A DNA stretch of 64,000 nucleotides, taken from Rhodanobacter sp. C05 (GTDB lineage: Bacteria; Pseudomonadota; Gammaproteobacteria; Xanthomonadales; Rhodanobacteraceae). This document shows positions 48,525 to 61,833 of this stretch, piece by piece. The stretch covers positions 62,001 through 126,000 of the forward strand of contig NZ_MUNQ01000012.1 of the NCBI RefSeq assembly GCF_002001165.1. The letters are read 5' to 3'. The position numbers were made by a program, and so were the translations under genes. Position 1 is the first letter of the stretch. Every line of letters starts with the position of its first letter. The notes under the pieces are model-generated. The model saw nothing but the letters and a program-made list of their open reading frames with translations, ran no database searches and had not been told where the DNA came from.

Positions 48525-50618
48525 ATGCATCAACCATCCCCTGCCTCACCCAGCGAACCCGACCTGACTGCGCCCGGCCTGTACCTCAGCCGCGAACTGG
48601 CCGCACTGGAGTTCAATTTCCGCGTACTGGCCATGGCGCGCGATCCAGCCGTACCGCTGCTGGAACGGCTGCGCTACCTGAGCATCGTGGCAAACAACCT
48701 CGATGAATTCTTCGAAGTACGCGTGGCGATGCTCAAGCATCACCACGCCTTCGGCTCGGCGGCACCGGGACCGGATGGCCTGTCGTCCCTCGAGCTGCTG
48801 GCGCGCATCCGTACCCGTGCGCTGGACCTGGTCAGCGACCAGTACGCAACCTGGCAGGAGCAGCTTCGACCACAGCTGGACGCTGAGCAGATCCACATCC
48901 TCACCCGCAAGCAATGGAATCCGCGCCAGCGCCGCTGGCTGCAGGGCTATTTCGAGCATGAGGTGCTGCCGGTACTGTCGCCGCTGGGGTTGGACCCGGC
49001 GCATCCGTTTCCGCGCATCCTCAACAAGACGCTCAACATCGCCGTGGTGCTGAAGGGTCGCGATGCGTTCGGTCACGAAGGCCACATGGCATTGGTGCGG
49101 GCACCACGCTCGCTGCCGCGGATCATCCGCGTACCGGCCGAGGTCAGTGGGCCGGGCGAGCATTTCGTGTTCCTTGCCGAATTGCTGCAGGCCTTTGTCG
49201 ACCTGATGTTTCCGGGCTTCAAGGTGGTCGGCTCGTATCAGTTCCGGGTCACCCGCAACAGCGAACTGATCGTCGAGGAGGCCGAGGTGCAGAACCTGGC
49301 CCTGGCACTCAGCGAGGAACTGGTCGGCCGCGGCTACGCGCGACCGGTGCGGCTGGAGATCGCCAACGATTGCCCGCAGGCGATCACCACGATGCTGATC
49401 CAGAACTTCCAGCTGGAAGAGACCGACGTGTATCGCTGCGACGGCCCGGTCAACATCATCCGCGCAGGATTGATCTACGACTGGCTGGACCGGCCGGAAC
49501 TGAAGTTTCCGCGCTTCAACTCGCAGCTGCCGGCACCGCTCGAGAGCAGCCGCAACAAGTTCGAACTGATCGGCCAGCGCGACGTGCTGCTGCACCATCC
49601 ATACCAGAGCTTTGCCGCGGTGATCGACCTGCTGCGCCAGGCCACCGCCGACCCGCAGGTGCTGGCGATCAAGCAGACGCTGTATCGCGCCGGCGAAGAC
49701 ACGCCGCTGGTCGATCTGCTGGTGGAGGCCGCACGCAACGGCAAGGACGTCACCGTCGTGATCGAGTTGCGCGCACGTTTCGACGAGGAGGCCAACATCC
49801 GCCTGGCAACCCGGCTGCAGGAAGCCGGCGTGCAGGTGGTGTATGGCGTGGTCGGCTTCAAGACTCACGCCAAGATGATGCTGATCGTGCGACGCGAAGG
49901 TGAGCTGCTGCGGCGTTACGTGCACCTGTCGACCGGCAACTACCACCAGATCAACAGCCGCACCTATACCGACATCGGCCTGATGACCGCCAACGCGGAA
50001 ATCGGCGAGGACCTGCACAAGGTGTTCCAGCAGTTGTCCGGGTTGGGGCCGATGATCAAGCTGAAACGCCTGCTGCATTCACCATTCACGCTCTACACCA
50101 GCGTGATGACGAAGATCGAGCGCGAGACTGCGCATGCACAAGCCGGTCGGCCGGCACGCATCGTCGCCAAGCTCAACGCACTGAACGAGTCGCACGTGAT
50201 CGAGGCGCTCTATCGCGCCTCGCAGGCAGGCGTGGAAATCGACCTGATCGTACGCGGCGCCTGCACCCTGCGACCCGGGCTACCGGGCATTTCCGAGCGT
50301 ATCCGTGTGCGTTCGATTGTCGGCCGTTTCCTCGAACACAGCCGGGTGTACTGGTTCGCCAATGACGGCGATGCCGAGCTGTACTGCGCCAGCGCCGACT
50401 GGATGGAGCGCAACCTGATGCGACGGATCGAGGTGGCCTTCCCGATCCTCGATCCCGAACTCGCGGCACGGGTGTTCGAGGAAACCCTCGCCAACGGGCT
50501 GGCCGACAACACTCAGGCGTGGCTGCTCGACAGCAACGGCCGCTACACGCGTGCACAACCCGGCGGCAACCCACCGTACAGCGCGCAGCTGGGTCTGCTC
50601 GAAAGGTTCTGCAAGTGA
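48525..50618 (+). CDS. ppk1: Polyphosphate kinase 1
   Basis: A 697-residue PPK1, making inorganic polyphosphate from ATP at the membrane. The N-terminal helical domain begins LSRELAALEFNFRVLAMARD (21-40). The autophosphorylated histidine is His448 in VVGFKTHAKMML, followed by HLSTGNYHQINSRTYTDIGL near 467-486. The nucleotide-binding NNLDEFFEVRVAMLKHH (57-73) is also conserved. It begins 45 bases after phoR, in the order phoB-phoR-ppk-ppx. Confidence 0.96.
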   Translation: MHQPSPASPSEPDLTAPGLYLSRELAALEFNFRVLAMARDPAVPLLERLRYLSIVANNLDEFFEVRVAMLKHHHAFGSAAPGPDGLSSLELLARIRTRALDLVSDQYATWQEQLRPQLDAEQIHILTRKQWNPRQRRWLQGYFEHEVLPVLSPLGLDPAHPFPRILNKTLNIAVVLKGRDAFGHEGHMALVRAPRSLPRIIRVPAEVSGPGEHFVFLAELLQAFVDLMFPGFKVVGSYQFRVTRNSELIVEEAEVQNLALALSEELVGRGYARPVRLEIANDCPQAITTMLIQNFQLEETDVYRCDGPVNIIRAGLIYDWLDRPELKFPRFNSQLPAPLESSRNKFELIGQRDVLLHHPYQSFAAVIDLLRQATADPQVLAIKQTLYRAGEDTPLVDLLVEAARNGKDVTVVIELRARFDEEANIRLATRLQEAGVQVVYGVVGFKTHAKMMLIVRREGELLRRYVHLSTGNYHQINSRTYTDIGLMTANAEIGEDLHKVFQQLSGLGPMIKLKRLLHSPFTLYTSVMTKIERETAHAQAGRPARIVAKLNALNESHVIEALYRASQAGVEIDLIVRGACTLRPGLPGISERIRVRSIVGRFLEHSRVYWFANDGDAELYCASADWMERNLMRRIEVAFPILDPELAARVFEETLANGLADNTQAWLLDSNGRYTRAQPGGNPPYSAQLGLLERFCK

Positions 50619-50700
50619 CCCGGTCCATGCTGATACGGCCTTTTATCCATTTCATGCGTATGTGCGGGAATCCGCGCCTCGCGATCCAGGGAGTGTTGGC

Positions 50701-52218
50701 GTGAGCCCAGCCGAACAGACACCCATCCGCGACGGCGAACTGATCGCAGCCGTGGACATGGGCTCGAACAGCTTCCACATGGTGGTGGCACGCATGGAAC
50801 ACGGCGAGCCACGCGTGATCGACCGGCTGCGCGATACCGTGCGGATGGCTGCCGGCCTGCGCGCCGACGGCACACTGGATGCGGAACGCCGCGCCCGGGC
50901 GTTGAATTGCCTGGCTCGTTTCGGCCAGCGCATCGCCGGCCTGCCCTCGATCCGGGTACGTGCGGTGGCAACCAACACCGTGCGTCGACTGGCCTCACCA
51001 CAGGCGTTCCTGACCGCCGCCGAGGCCGCCCTCGGTCATCCGATCGAGGTCGTCTCGGGCCGCGAGGAGGGTCGCCTGATTTTCCTCGGTACCGCACACG
51101 ATCTGCCCTCCTCGCGCGAGCCGCGCCTGGTCATCGACGTCGGCGGCGGCAGTACCGAATTCATCATCGGCCGCGGACTGGCGCCGTTGCACACCGAGAG
51201 TGTGCAGGCCGGCTGCATCGCCTCGACCCTGCGCTTCTTTCCGGGCGGCAAACTCAACCGCAAACGCTGGCAGCGCGCACGTAGCGAGATCGGCGTGCTG
51301 TTGCAGCAGTTTGCCGAGGATTACCGCGAATCGGGCTGGCAGGACGCGTACGGCTCGTCCGGCACCGCCAAGTCGATTGGCGCGGTGGTGCAGGCAATGA
51401 AGTTTTCCGATGACGGCATCACCCCGGCCTCGCTCGCTTCGCTGCGCGACGTGCTGATCGAACACGGCCAGATCGACACGCTCAAGCTGCCCGGCCTGGT
51501 CGAGGAACGCGCGCCGGTGATCGCCGGTGGCGTGGTGATCTTCGAGGCGGCATTTGCCGCGCTCGGCATCGAGCGGATGCGCGTGTGCGAGAGCTCGATG
51601 CGCGAAGGTCTGCTGTGGGATCTGCTCGGCCGCGCCGGCGGCAGCGACCCGCGTACTGCCAGCATCGACGCGCTGGCCACCCGCTACGGCGTGGATCGCG
51701 CGCAGGCACGTCGGGTGGAATCGACCGCCCTGATGTTCTTCGACCAGATTGCGCACTCATGGAAACTCGACGCCGATGCGCGCGAATGGCTGTCGTGGGC
51801 GTCCCGCGTGCATGAAATCGGTCTGGCCATCGCACACAGCCAACACCACCACCATGGTGCCTATATCCTGCGCCATGCCGATCTGGCCGGCTTTTCGCGG
51901 CAGGAACAGCAACTGCTGGCGGCGGTGGTCGAGATGCATCGGCGCAAGCCGGACCGTGCGGTGATCCTCGCGCTGCCGCAGCGCTATCGCCAGCTCGCCC
52001 GTTACACCACCGCTCTGCTGCGTCTGGCCGTACTGTTCCGCCGCGCCCGCCGCGCCGAATCGTTGCCGCCGATGCGGCTTGCAGCGAACAGCAAGTCCCT
52101 GCGACTGAAGCTGCCTATCGCCTGGCTTGAGCAGCACCCGCTCAGCGAAGCTGACCTGCAGCAGGAACAGGCGCCGATGGCGGAGCTGGGGTTGCGACTG
52201 GAACTCTCTGCCAGCTGA
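50701..52218 (+). CDS. ppx: Exopolyphosphatase / pppGpp phosphohydrolase
   Basis: A 505-residue Ppx/GppA phosphatase. The actin-like ATPase fold has IAAVDMGSNSFHMVVARMEH near 14-33 and LVIDVGGGSTEFIIGRGL near 143-160, containing the P-loops. The C-terminal HD-like region includes HEIGLAIAHSQHHHHGAYIL near 375. It degrades polyphosphate from the chain end. The GTG at 50701 with GGGAG upstream is chosen; an ATG at 50551 lies within ppk. Pairs with ppk1 to set polyphosphate levels. Confidence 0.93.
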   Translation: MSPAEQTPIRDGELIAAVDMGSNSFHMVVARMEHGEPRVIDRLRDTVRMAAGLRADGTLDAERRARALNCLARFGQRIAGLPSIRVRAVATNTVRRLASPQAFLTAAEAALGHPIEVVSGREEGRLIFLGTAHDLPSSREPRLVIDVGGGSTEFIIGRGLAPLHTESVQAGCIASTLRFFPGGKLNRKRWQRARSEIGVLLQQFAEDYRESGWQDAYGSSGTAKSIGAVVQAMKFSDDGITPASLASLRDVLIEHGQIDTLKLPGLVEERAPVIAGGVVIFEAAFAALGIERMRVCESSMREGLLWDLLGRAGGSDPRTASIDALATRYGVDRAQARRVESTALMFFDQIAHSWKLDADAREWLSWASRVHEIGLAIAHSQHHHHGAYILRHADLAGFSRQEQQLLAAVVEMHRRKPDRAVILALPQRYRQLARYTTALLRLAVLFRRARRAESLPPMRLAANSKSLRLKLPIAWLEQHPLSEADLQQEQAPMAELGLRLELSAS

Positions 52219-52288
52219 TCGAAGCTCCGCATTCCCGAGCCACACCATGCCGCAGCCGCGTATCATGTGCGGACGTCCAGACTGTCTG

Positions 52289-52993
52289 ATGCCCATGTTC
52301 AAGTCCCTGCTTGCCACCCTGCTGTTGCTCCTGCCGCTGACCCTGACGGCACAAACCGCCAAGCCGAAGCCGGCCGCCACGACGGCAACGCCGCAAGTAC
52401 TGCTGCGTACCTCGCAAGGCGACATCACGCTGGAGCTGTATCCGGACAAGGCACCGAAGAGCGTGGCCAATTTCCTGCAGTACGTACGCGACGGCTTCTA
52501 CGACGGCACCCTGATCCATCGGGCGATTCCCGGTTATCTGGTCCAGGGCGGCCTGTACACGCGCGACCTGCAGCCAAAGCGCACGCGCCCGGCGATCGTC
52601 AGCGAAGCCGACAACGGCCTGTCCAACCTGCGCGGCACATTGGCCGTCGCGCGTGGCGCCGATCCGAACTCCGGTACCGCACAGTTTTTCTTCAACCTGG
52701 TCGACAACCGCCGGCTGGATTTCGTCGGCAACCAGAGTGGCCTGACCTGGGGCTATACGGTGTTCGGCAAGGTGCTCAAGGGCATGGACGTGGTCGACAA
52801 GATCGCCGCCATGCCCACCCACGCGCTCGGCCCGTTTGCCGGCGACGTACCGAATCCGCTGGTGCTGATCGAGAGCGCGCACGTGATCGGCGAGGAGATA
52901 CCGGTTCCAGCCGCCAGCGCCAGGGCACCTGCGGTAACGACACCGGCGACCAAGACCAACCGGAAACCCACCAAGCCCAACGGCAACGGTTGA
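52289..52993 (+). CDS. ppiA: Periplasmic cyclophilin-type peptidyl-prolyl isomerase
   Basis: A 234-residue cyclophilin with a signal peptide (MPMFKSLLATLLLLLPLTL, cleavage near residue 23). The isomerase core has APKSVANFLQYVRDGFYDGT near 57-76, LIHRAIPGYLVQGG and ARGADPNSGTAQFFFNLVDN near 118-137. It folds periplasmic proteins. A Thr/Lys/Pro-rich tail of about 40 residues follows the domain. An ATG at 52295 is also possible. It is nine bases from lpxH and probably co-transcribed. Confidence 0.92.
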   Translation: MPMFKSLLATLLLLLPLTLTAQTAKPKPAATTATPQVLLRTSQGDITLELYPDKAPKSVANFLQYVRDGFYDGTLIHRAIPGYLVQGGLYTRDLQPKRTRPAIVSEADNGLSNLRGTLAVARGADPNSGTAQFFFNLVDNRRLDFVGNQSGLTWGYTVFGKVLKGMDVVDKIAAMPTHALGPFAGDVPNPLVLIESAHVIGEEIPVPAASARAPAVTTPATKTNRKPTKPNGNG

Positions 52994-53001
52994 TCGTCAC
53001 G

Positions 53002-53730
53002 ATGGCAACGCTGTTCATCTCCGACCTGCATCTGGATCCGGCTCGGCCACAGATCACCACGCTGTTCGAAAACTATCTGGCCGGTGACGAGGTGCGCCAC
53101 GCGGATGCGTTGTATATCCTCGGCGACCTGGTCGAAGCCTGGATCGGCGACGACGATGACGCCGAACTGCCGCGGCGCATCGCCGAAGCCACCCGCGCGG
53201 TGCACGACGCCGGCGTGCCGGTCTACTTCATGGTCGGCAACCGCGACTTCCTGCTCGGCGAGGCGTTCGCCCGGCGTGCCGGCATGACCCTGCTTGATGA
53301 TGGCGCCGTGCACGGCGTCCAGGGTCGACGCACCCTGCTGATGCATGGGGACGTGCTGTGCACCGACGACGTGGCCTACCAGGCTGTGCGCCAGCAGGTA
53401 CGCAACCCGCAATGGCAGGCGCAGATCCTGGCGATGCCGCTGGAGGCGCGTCGCGCCTTCGCCGCGCAGGCGCGTGAGGACAGCCGCAAACATACCGGCA
53501 GCACGATGGAAAGCATCATGGACGTGAATGCCGCAGCCGTGGCCAACGCCATGCGCCAGGCCGGCGTGACGCGGCTGATCCACGGACATACGCATCGCCC
53601 TGCAGCGCATGCCTTCGAACTCGACGGCCTGCCGGCCGAGCGAATCGTGCTCGGCGACTGGTACGAGCAGGGCTCGGTACTGCGAGTGACTGCAGATGAC
53701 GTGGTGTTGCGCGGACTCGCGACCGCCTGA
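53002..53730 (+). CDS. lpxH: UDP-2,3-diacylglucosamine pyrophosphatase LpxH
   Basis: A 242-residue calcineurin-like metallophosphatase of lipid A synthesis. The metal motifs are FISDLHLDP (5-13), GDLVEAWIGDDD near 41, FMVGNRDFLLG near 76-86, MHGDVLCTDDVAYQ near 113 and IHGHTHRPAAH near 194. It removes UMP from UDP-2,3-diacylglucosamine to give lipid X. The ppiA-lpxH pairing is common in Gammaproteobacteria. Confidence 0.96.
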   Translation: MATLFISDLHLDPARPQITTLFENYLAGDEVRHADALYILGDLVEAWIGDDDDAELPRRIAEATRAVHDAGVPVYFMVGNRDFLLGEAFARRAGMTLLDDGAVHGVQGRRTLLMHGDVLCTDDVAYQAVRQQVRNPQWQAQILAMPLEARRAFAAQAREDSRKHTGSTMESIMDVNAAAVANAMRQAGVTRLIHGHTHRPAAHAFELDGLPAERIVLGDWYEQGSVLRVTADDVVLRGLATA

Positions 53731-53767
53731 CCGGGATATATCGCCTGATCGCTATCCGGCGACAGCC

Positions 53768-55030
53768 TCACATCAGCAGCGTGCGCACCTTGAGCAGGGC
53801 GACGATGAACGCGTCGATCTCCTCGCGCGTGTTGTAGAACGCCAGCGAAGCGCGCAGCGTGGCGGGCACGCCATAGAACTGCATCAGCGGGTGTGCGCAG
53901 TGATGGCCGGAGCGCACGGCGATGCCCTGCAGATCGAGCAGAGTCGCCATATCGGTGGCCTGCGCGCCCTCCAGCAGGAACGAGATCACTGGCTCCTTTT
54001 CCTTCGCCTCGCCGAAGATGCGCAGCCCGGGAATCTCGCGCAGCCGCTCGGTGGCATAGGCGAGCAGGTTCTGCTCCCATGCGTGGATCGCTTCGAAACC
54101 CACCGAATGGTAGTAGTCGATCGCTGCCGCCAGGCCGACGAAGCCTGCGATGTTAGGTGTGCCGGCCTCGAACTTGTGCGGCGGCGCGGCGAACGTGGTG
54201 CCGCTGAAACGCACCTCGCGGATCATCTCGCCGCCGCCGAAGAACGGCGGCATCGACTCCAGGTGTTCGCGCTTCGCCCATAGCGCACCGGTGCCGGTCG
54301 GGCCGAGCATCTTGTGCCCGGTGATCGCGTAGAAATCGCAGCCAAGCGCCTGCACGTCGACCGGCCGATGCGGCACGGCTTGAGATCCGTCGACCAGCAA
54401 CGCGATGCCGCGCTTTTTGCACTCGCGTGCGATTTCGCGCACCGGATTGACCGTGCCCAACACGTTGGAGACATGGCTGACGCAGGCCAGCTTCACGTCC
54501 GGCGTCAGCATCTCGATGTACTTCTCGACGATCAGCTCGCCGCGCTCGTCGATCGGCGCCGCCTTGACCGTGGCGCCGCTGCGTGCGGCGACCAGCTGCC
54601 AGGGCACGATGTTGGCATGGTGCTCCATGACCGTGGTGAGGATCGCGTCGCCGGGCTGCAGCCGCGGCAGCGCGTAGCTGTATGCAACCAGGTTGATCGA
54701 CTGGGTGGTGCCGGAGGTGAGGATCAGTTCGTTGCGTGACGTCGCATTGATGAAACCTGCCAGCTTGTCGCGCGCGCCTTCGTACGCCGCGGTGGCTTCC
54801 TCGCCGAGCTGGTGCACGGCACGCGCCACGTTCGCGTTGTGCTCGCGGTAGTGCGCGTTCACCGCCTCGATCACCGACAGCGGCTTCTGGCTGGTGTTGG
54901 CATTGTCGAGGTATACCAGCGGCTTGCCATGCACGCTGCGTGCGAGCAGCGGGAAATCCGCGCGGATGCGCTGAACGTCGAAAACCGTGGGAGTTGCGAC
55001 TTGTGGTGCGGTCATCTTCGACGCTTCCAT
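53768..55030 (-). CDS. sufS: Cysteine desulfurase SufS
   Basis: A 420-residue PLP enzyme supplying sulfur for Fe-S assembly. VYLDNANTSQKPLSVIEAVN near 42-61, the PLP-binding Lys in AITGHKMLGPTGTGALWAK near 238-256 and the active-site Cys in VRSGHHCAHPLMQFYG near 375 match class II (SufS) desulfurases. The start at 55030 follows GGAGCCACC; an in-frame ATG at 55015 is an alternative. It is the last suf gene here; no SufE, SufU or SufT follows, only convergent lpxH. Confidence 0.95.
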   Translation of the reverse strand: MEASKMTAPQVATPTVFDVQRIRADFPLLARSVHGKPLVYLDNANTSQKPLSVIEAVNAHYREHNANVARAVHQLGEEATAAYEGARDKLAGFINATSRNELILTSGTTQSINLVAYSYALPRLQPGDAILTTVMEHHANIVPWQLVAARSGATVKAAPIDERGELIVEKYIEMLTPDVKLACVSHVSNVLGTVNPVREIARECKKRGIALLVDGSQAVPHRPVDVQALGCDFYAITGHKMLGPTGTGALWAKREHLESMPPFFGGGEMIREVRFSGTTFAAPPHKFEAGTPNIAGFVGLAAAIDYYHSVGFEAIHAWEQNLLAYATERLREIPGLRIFGEAKEKEPVISFLLEGAQATDMATLLDLQGIAVRSGHHCAHPLMQFYGVPATLRASLAFYNTREEIDAFIVALLKVRTLLM

Positions 55031-55046
55031 AGGTGGCTCCTTAGGT

Positions 55047-55167
55047 GGCTCCCTCCCCTGCCTGCCCCAAAGGGACTTCCTTCGGTCGCAGAGGAGGGTT
55101 GGAGTGGGGTCGCTCTTCGCAAGAGCGTCACCCCCTCCCGACCTCCCCCTGCAAACAGGGGGAGGAG
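55047..55167. repeat. C-rich palindromic repeat between sufD and sufS
   Basis: The 142-base gap contains at least two hairpins. CGCTCTTCGCAAGAGCG is near 55109-55125, and a perfect ten-base-pair stem CCTCCCCCTG / CAGGGGGAGG with a four-base loop is at 55142-55165. Sequence style matches the CCCTCTCC-type palindromes at 1691-1824. It interrupts the operon and could attenuate sufS relative to sufBCD. Confidence 0.6.
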
Positions 55168-55172
55168 AAAAA

Positions 55173-56488
55173 TCATGCAGGCAATTGCGCGACCAACAGT
55201 CCCGACAGATGCTCGCGCAACGCCTCGTTCGGCAGATCATCCAGCACCGCGCGACAGAACGCGGCGGTGAGCAGCGCACGCGCTTCCGCCAGCGGAATCC
55301 CGCGCGAACGCAGATAGAACAGCGAGCGTTCATCGAGCTGACCGACAGTGGCACCGTGCGCGGCCTTCACCTCGTCGGCATAGATTTCGAGTTCCGGCTT
55401 GGTGTCGATCTCGGCGCCCGGCGACAGCAGCAGGTTCTTGTTGCTGAGGCTGGCGTCGCTGCCATCGGCACCGGGCGCCACCACGATCGCGCCACGGAAC
55501 ACGCCACGCGCGCGGTCGTTGGCCACACCGCGCCAGGTCGAGGTGGACCTAGTGTTCAACGCCTGGTGACGGATCGCCAGCTGGGTATCGATATGCTGGC
55601 GACCGTGCGGCATGAACACACCGCGGGTATCGAAGCATGCGCCGTCGCCGACCAGCTCGGCGCGCAGGTCGTGGCGCACCAGGGCACCACCGAGCTCCAG
55701 CGCATGCAGCATCGCGTGTGCACGCGCGTGCAGGCGCACGCTGCTGCGGCGAATCAGGCTGGTGGCAATCGCGACGTTCTGCACTACGGCGTGATGCAGT
55801 TGGGCGCCTTCGTGCAGTTCGATGTCGCTGACCACGGTGGCCAGCTGCGCCGGCTCGGCATCGGAAACATGCTGCTCGATCAGGCTCAGGTCGGCACCTT
55901 CGCCCAGCTCGATCACGTTGCGCAGGTGCCAGGCGAGTTCGACGTCGGCAGCGGCACCGACGAATACCAGCTGCACCGGTGCAGCGACCTTCACGCCAGC
56001 GGCAACACGCAGCATCACACCATCGGCAGCACTGGCGGCGTTGATCCGGGTAAACGCGTCTCCCACTTCGCGGGCATCACCGATCAAAGCCGGCCGCGAC
56101 AGCACGAAGCGCAACGGCTCCGGGTCATCGTGCAATGCCTGCGACAGCGGCTGCAGGGTCAATCCGGCCGGCAACGCATCAAGTGCGGACAGATCGGCCC
56201 GGAACACGCCGTTGACGAAGACCAGTCGCGGTCCGTCGACACCGGGCAACGCGAACGTCGAGGCAGCCACCGCACGCAAGGCCGCACCATCATCGCCATG
56301 GGTAAAGCGGCGCTGGCCGAGCGCACGCAGGGCAGTGTATTTCCACGCTTCCACCCGCGTATCGGGCAGGCCGGCGGCGGCAAACGCCGCACGATTCTCA
56401 TGCCTTGCCGCATCGAGCCAGGCGATGCCGCTGGCCGGCAGCGGCACATCGAGCAGGGACTCGACCAACGGCAGCGGTGCCGACTGGC

Positions 56489-56492
<4 letters not shown>
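55173..56492 (-). CDS. sufD: Fe-S cluster assembly protein SufD
   Basis: A 439-residue beta-helix scaffold protein that forms the SufBC2D complex. The C-terminal SufBD signature is visible in SRGIPLAEARALLTAAFCRA near 400-419 and the MLHALELGGALVRHDLRAEL segment near 264-283. The ATG overlaps the sufC stop by four bases. Confidence 0.95.
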
Positions 56493-57243
<751 letters not shown>

Positions 57244-57247
<4 letters not shown>

Positions 57248-57759
57248 TTCTTCTTTTTCTCGATCAATTGCAGGATGCACGGGCCATTGCCCATGATCGC
57301 GAGGTCACCATCGATCACACTGGATTTCGCGTCTACCGAGAGGTCACACAAGGCGGAAATCGGCGCTTTCGGCACATCGCCCAGCATGGTCGGGTCCGAA
57401 AGCCATCCGGCGCGCCAGGTCTTGGCGTCGGTGGAAAGGCGCAAGCCCCACGGCACGGTGTGCAGATCCACACTGACCAGGGGAATCGCCGCCTTCTTCT
57501 TCGTCACGCGATAGAGCGGCCCCACGGTGAAATGCCCCTGCTCATCCGTCACCGCCTCGTCCTTGAGCGCGTCGGGCGCGGGAACACCGGTGTCATTGAG
57601 CACATCGGCCAGTTGCACGTGGACACCTGGCACGGGAACACCTGCGCGGGTCACGGTACCGCTGATCTGCGGCGCGGTGAGATCGTGGTGCTTGACCGGA
57701 ATGCAGCCGGAGAGTGCTGCTGCCGCAGCGATCATCAGCACGCTGGTAAGCAATTTCAT
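57244..57759 (-). CDS. Lipoprotein of unknown function inside the suf operon
   Basis: A 171-residue lipoprotein: MKLLTSVLMIAAAAALSGC has a lipobox with Cys19. The next 60 residues (PQISGTVTRAGVPVPGVHVQ) look like a carboxypeptidase-regulatory/transthyretin-like beta fold, followed by a region with a Cys pair (ALCDLSVDAKSS and GNGPCILQLI) that could form a disulfide. It ends in a run of lysines. It lies between sufB and sufC and overlaps sufC by four bases, so it must be translated with the Fe-S genes. No known suf function is exported, so its role here is unexplained. Confidence 0.82.
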
Positions 57760-57871
57760 GCTGTGGTTCCTTGGATTTTCCCGAGACATGGAGGGGTTGA
57801 GTATCGACAGGCTCATGACAGCGCCCGGACCAGAAGGTGCCTGCCGCGCTGCATGGCACTGCAGACCTTCA

Positions 57872-59346
<1,475 letters not shown>

Positions 59347-59350
<4 letters not shown>

Positions 59351-59820
59351 TCGGTGGTGGCCTCGCCGGTTTTCACGGTGACCGCAATCTTTTGGCGCTG
59401 ATTCAAGGAGGCTGACGGCAACGGCTTGAGCATTTCGGCCAGGCTGACTGCGCGCAGGGTTTGGTCCAGCACGCTGTTGATCCGCTGCCAGCTGCCGCGC
59501 ACGCCGCACTGTGATTCGCGATCGCATTGGCCTTCGCCTGCGCTGCACTCGGTCATGCCGATCGGGCCTTCCAGTGCCTCGACAATTTCGGCCAGCGAAA
59601 TCTCGCTGGCCGGTCGCGCCAGCCGATAACCGCCGTTGACACCGCGGAACGAGTCAACCAGCGCGGCGTGACCAAGCGCCTTCAGCAACTTGCTCACCGT
59701 CGGCAATTCCAGATGCGTTTCGTCGGCGATCTGCACCGTGCTGAGCACGTCATCCGGATGCGCGGCGATGCAGGTCATCACCACGGTGGCGTAATCGGTG
59801 AGTCGGCTGACGCGGAGCAT
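59347..59820 (-). CDS. sufR: Rrf2-family SUF operon regulator
   Basis: A 157-residue Rrf2/IscR-type regulator of the SUF-associated subgroup. The winged helix begins [20 protein letters not shown], with recognition helix near [20 protein letters not shown] (39-58), and [12 protein letters not shown] follows. Three cysteines in [14 protein letters not shown] near 92-105 are the expected Fe-S ligands. It would sense cluster status and control sufBCDS. It is the first gene of the operon, divergent from glnK. Confidence 0.93.
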
Positions 59821-59858
59821 GAATGCGCTCGGGCCCGGGGGCTTGAATCGGGACTAAA

Positions 59859-59887
59859 ATGGTACTGATTTGGCGCCGTGTGGTCAA
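59859..59887 (-). promoter_or_regulatory. Candidate suf promoter overlapped by a possible Rrf2 operator
   Basis: On the minus strand TTGACC (59887-59882) and TACCAT (59864-59859) are separated by 17 bases, about 40 bases before the sufR ATG. A partial IscR-like palindrome on the plus strand (GACTAAAATGGTAC, near 59852-59865) covers the -10 element, as expected for autorepression. Confidence 0.5.
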
Positions 59888-59897
59888 TTCAACCGAA

Positions 59898-59964
59898 CGC
59901 ACCAATATCGGGCAATGCTCCTCGATCATCGCTCACTTATCGTGCATCGAACCCGATCGGTGCA
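59898..59964 (+). promoter_or_regulatory. Two candidate NtrC-binding sites upstream of glnK
   Basis: Compared with TGCACC-N5-GGTGCA, CGCACC-AATAT-CGGGCA (59898-59914) matches nine of twelve positions and CGAACC-CGATC-GGTGCA (59948-59964) matches ten. The sites are 50 bases apart, centred about 130 and 80 bases before the predicted start, the usual enhancer position. Confidence 0.5.
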
Positions 59965-60008
59965 ATGCAAGCCACTGAAATCATGAGTCACGCCTGACCC
60001 TGACGCGA

Positions 60009-60024
60009 TGGCACGCATCGTGCT
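60009..60024 (+). promoter_or_regulatory. Sigma-54 promoter of glnK-amtB
   Basis: TGGCACG-CATC-GTGCT keeps the invariant GG and GC dinucleotides at the exact ten-base spacing and fits TGGCAC-N5-TTGC except for one T. It would start transcription near 60035, 26 bases before the glnK ATG. Confidence 0.75.
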
Positions 60025-60036
60025 GCATCGCAATAA

Positions 60037-61714
<1,678 letters not shown>

Positions 61715-61725
61715 CGCTGCCGAAT

Positions 61726-61754
61726 GGACGGCGGCGGATCACATGCCGCCGTCC
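61726..61754 (+). terminator. Hairpin after amtB
   Basis: A ten-base-pair stem GGACGGCGGC / GCCGCCGTCC begins 12 bases after the amtB stop. No T tract follows, so it is a likely but atypical terminator. Bases 61755-61833 hold nothing I recognise. Confidence 0.55.
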
Positions 61755-61833
61755 AGCGCCAAGCCGCCCTGCGACTGTGCCATGGGTGCGACACGGGCAC
61801 GCGAGATGGCGGCAACTTCGTCACCAGTGGATG

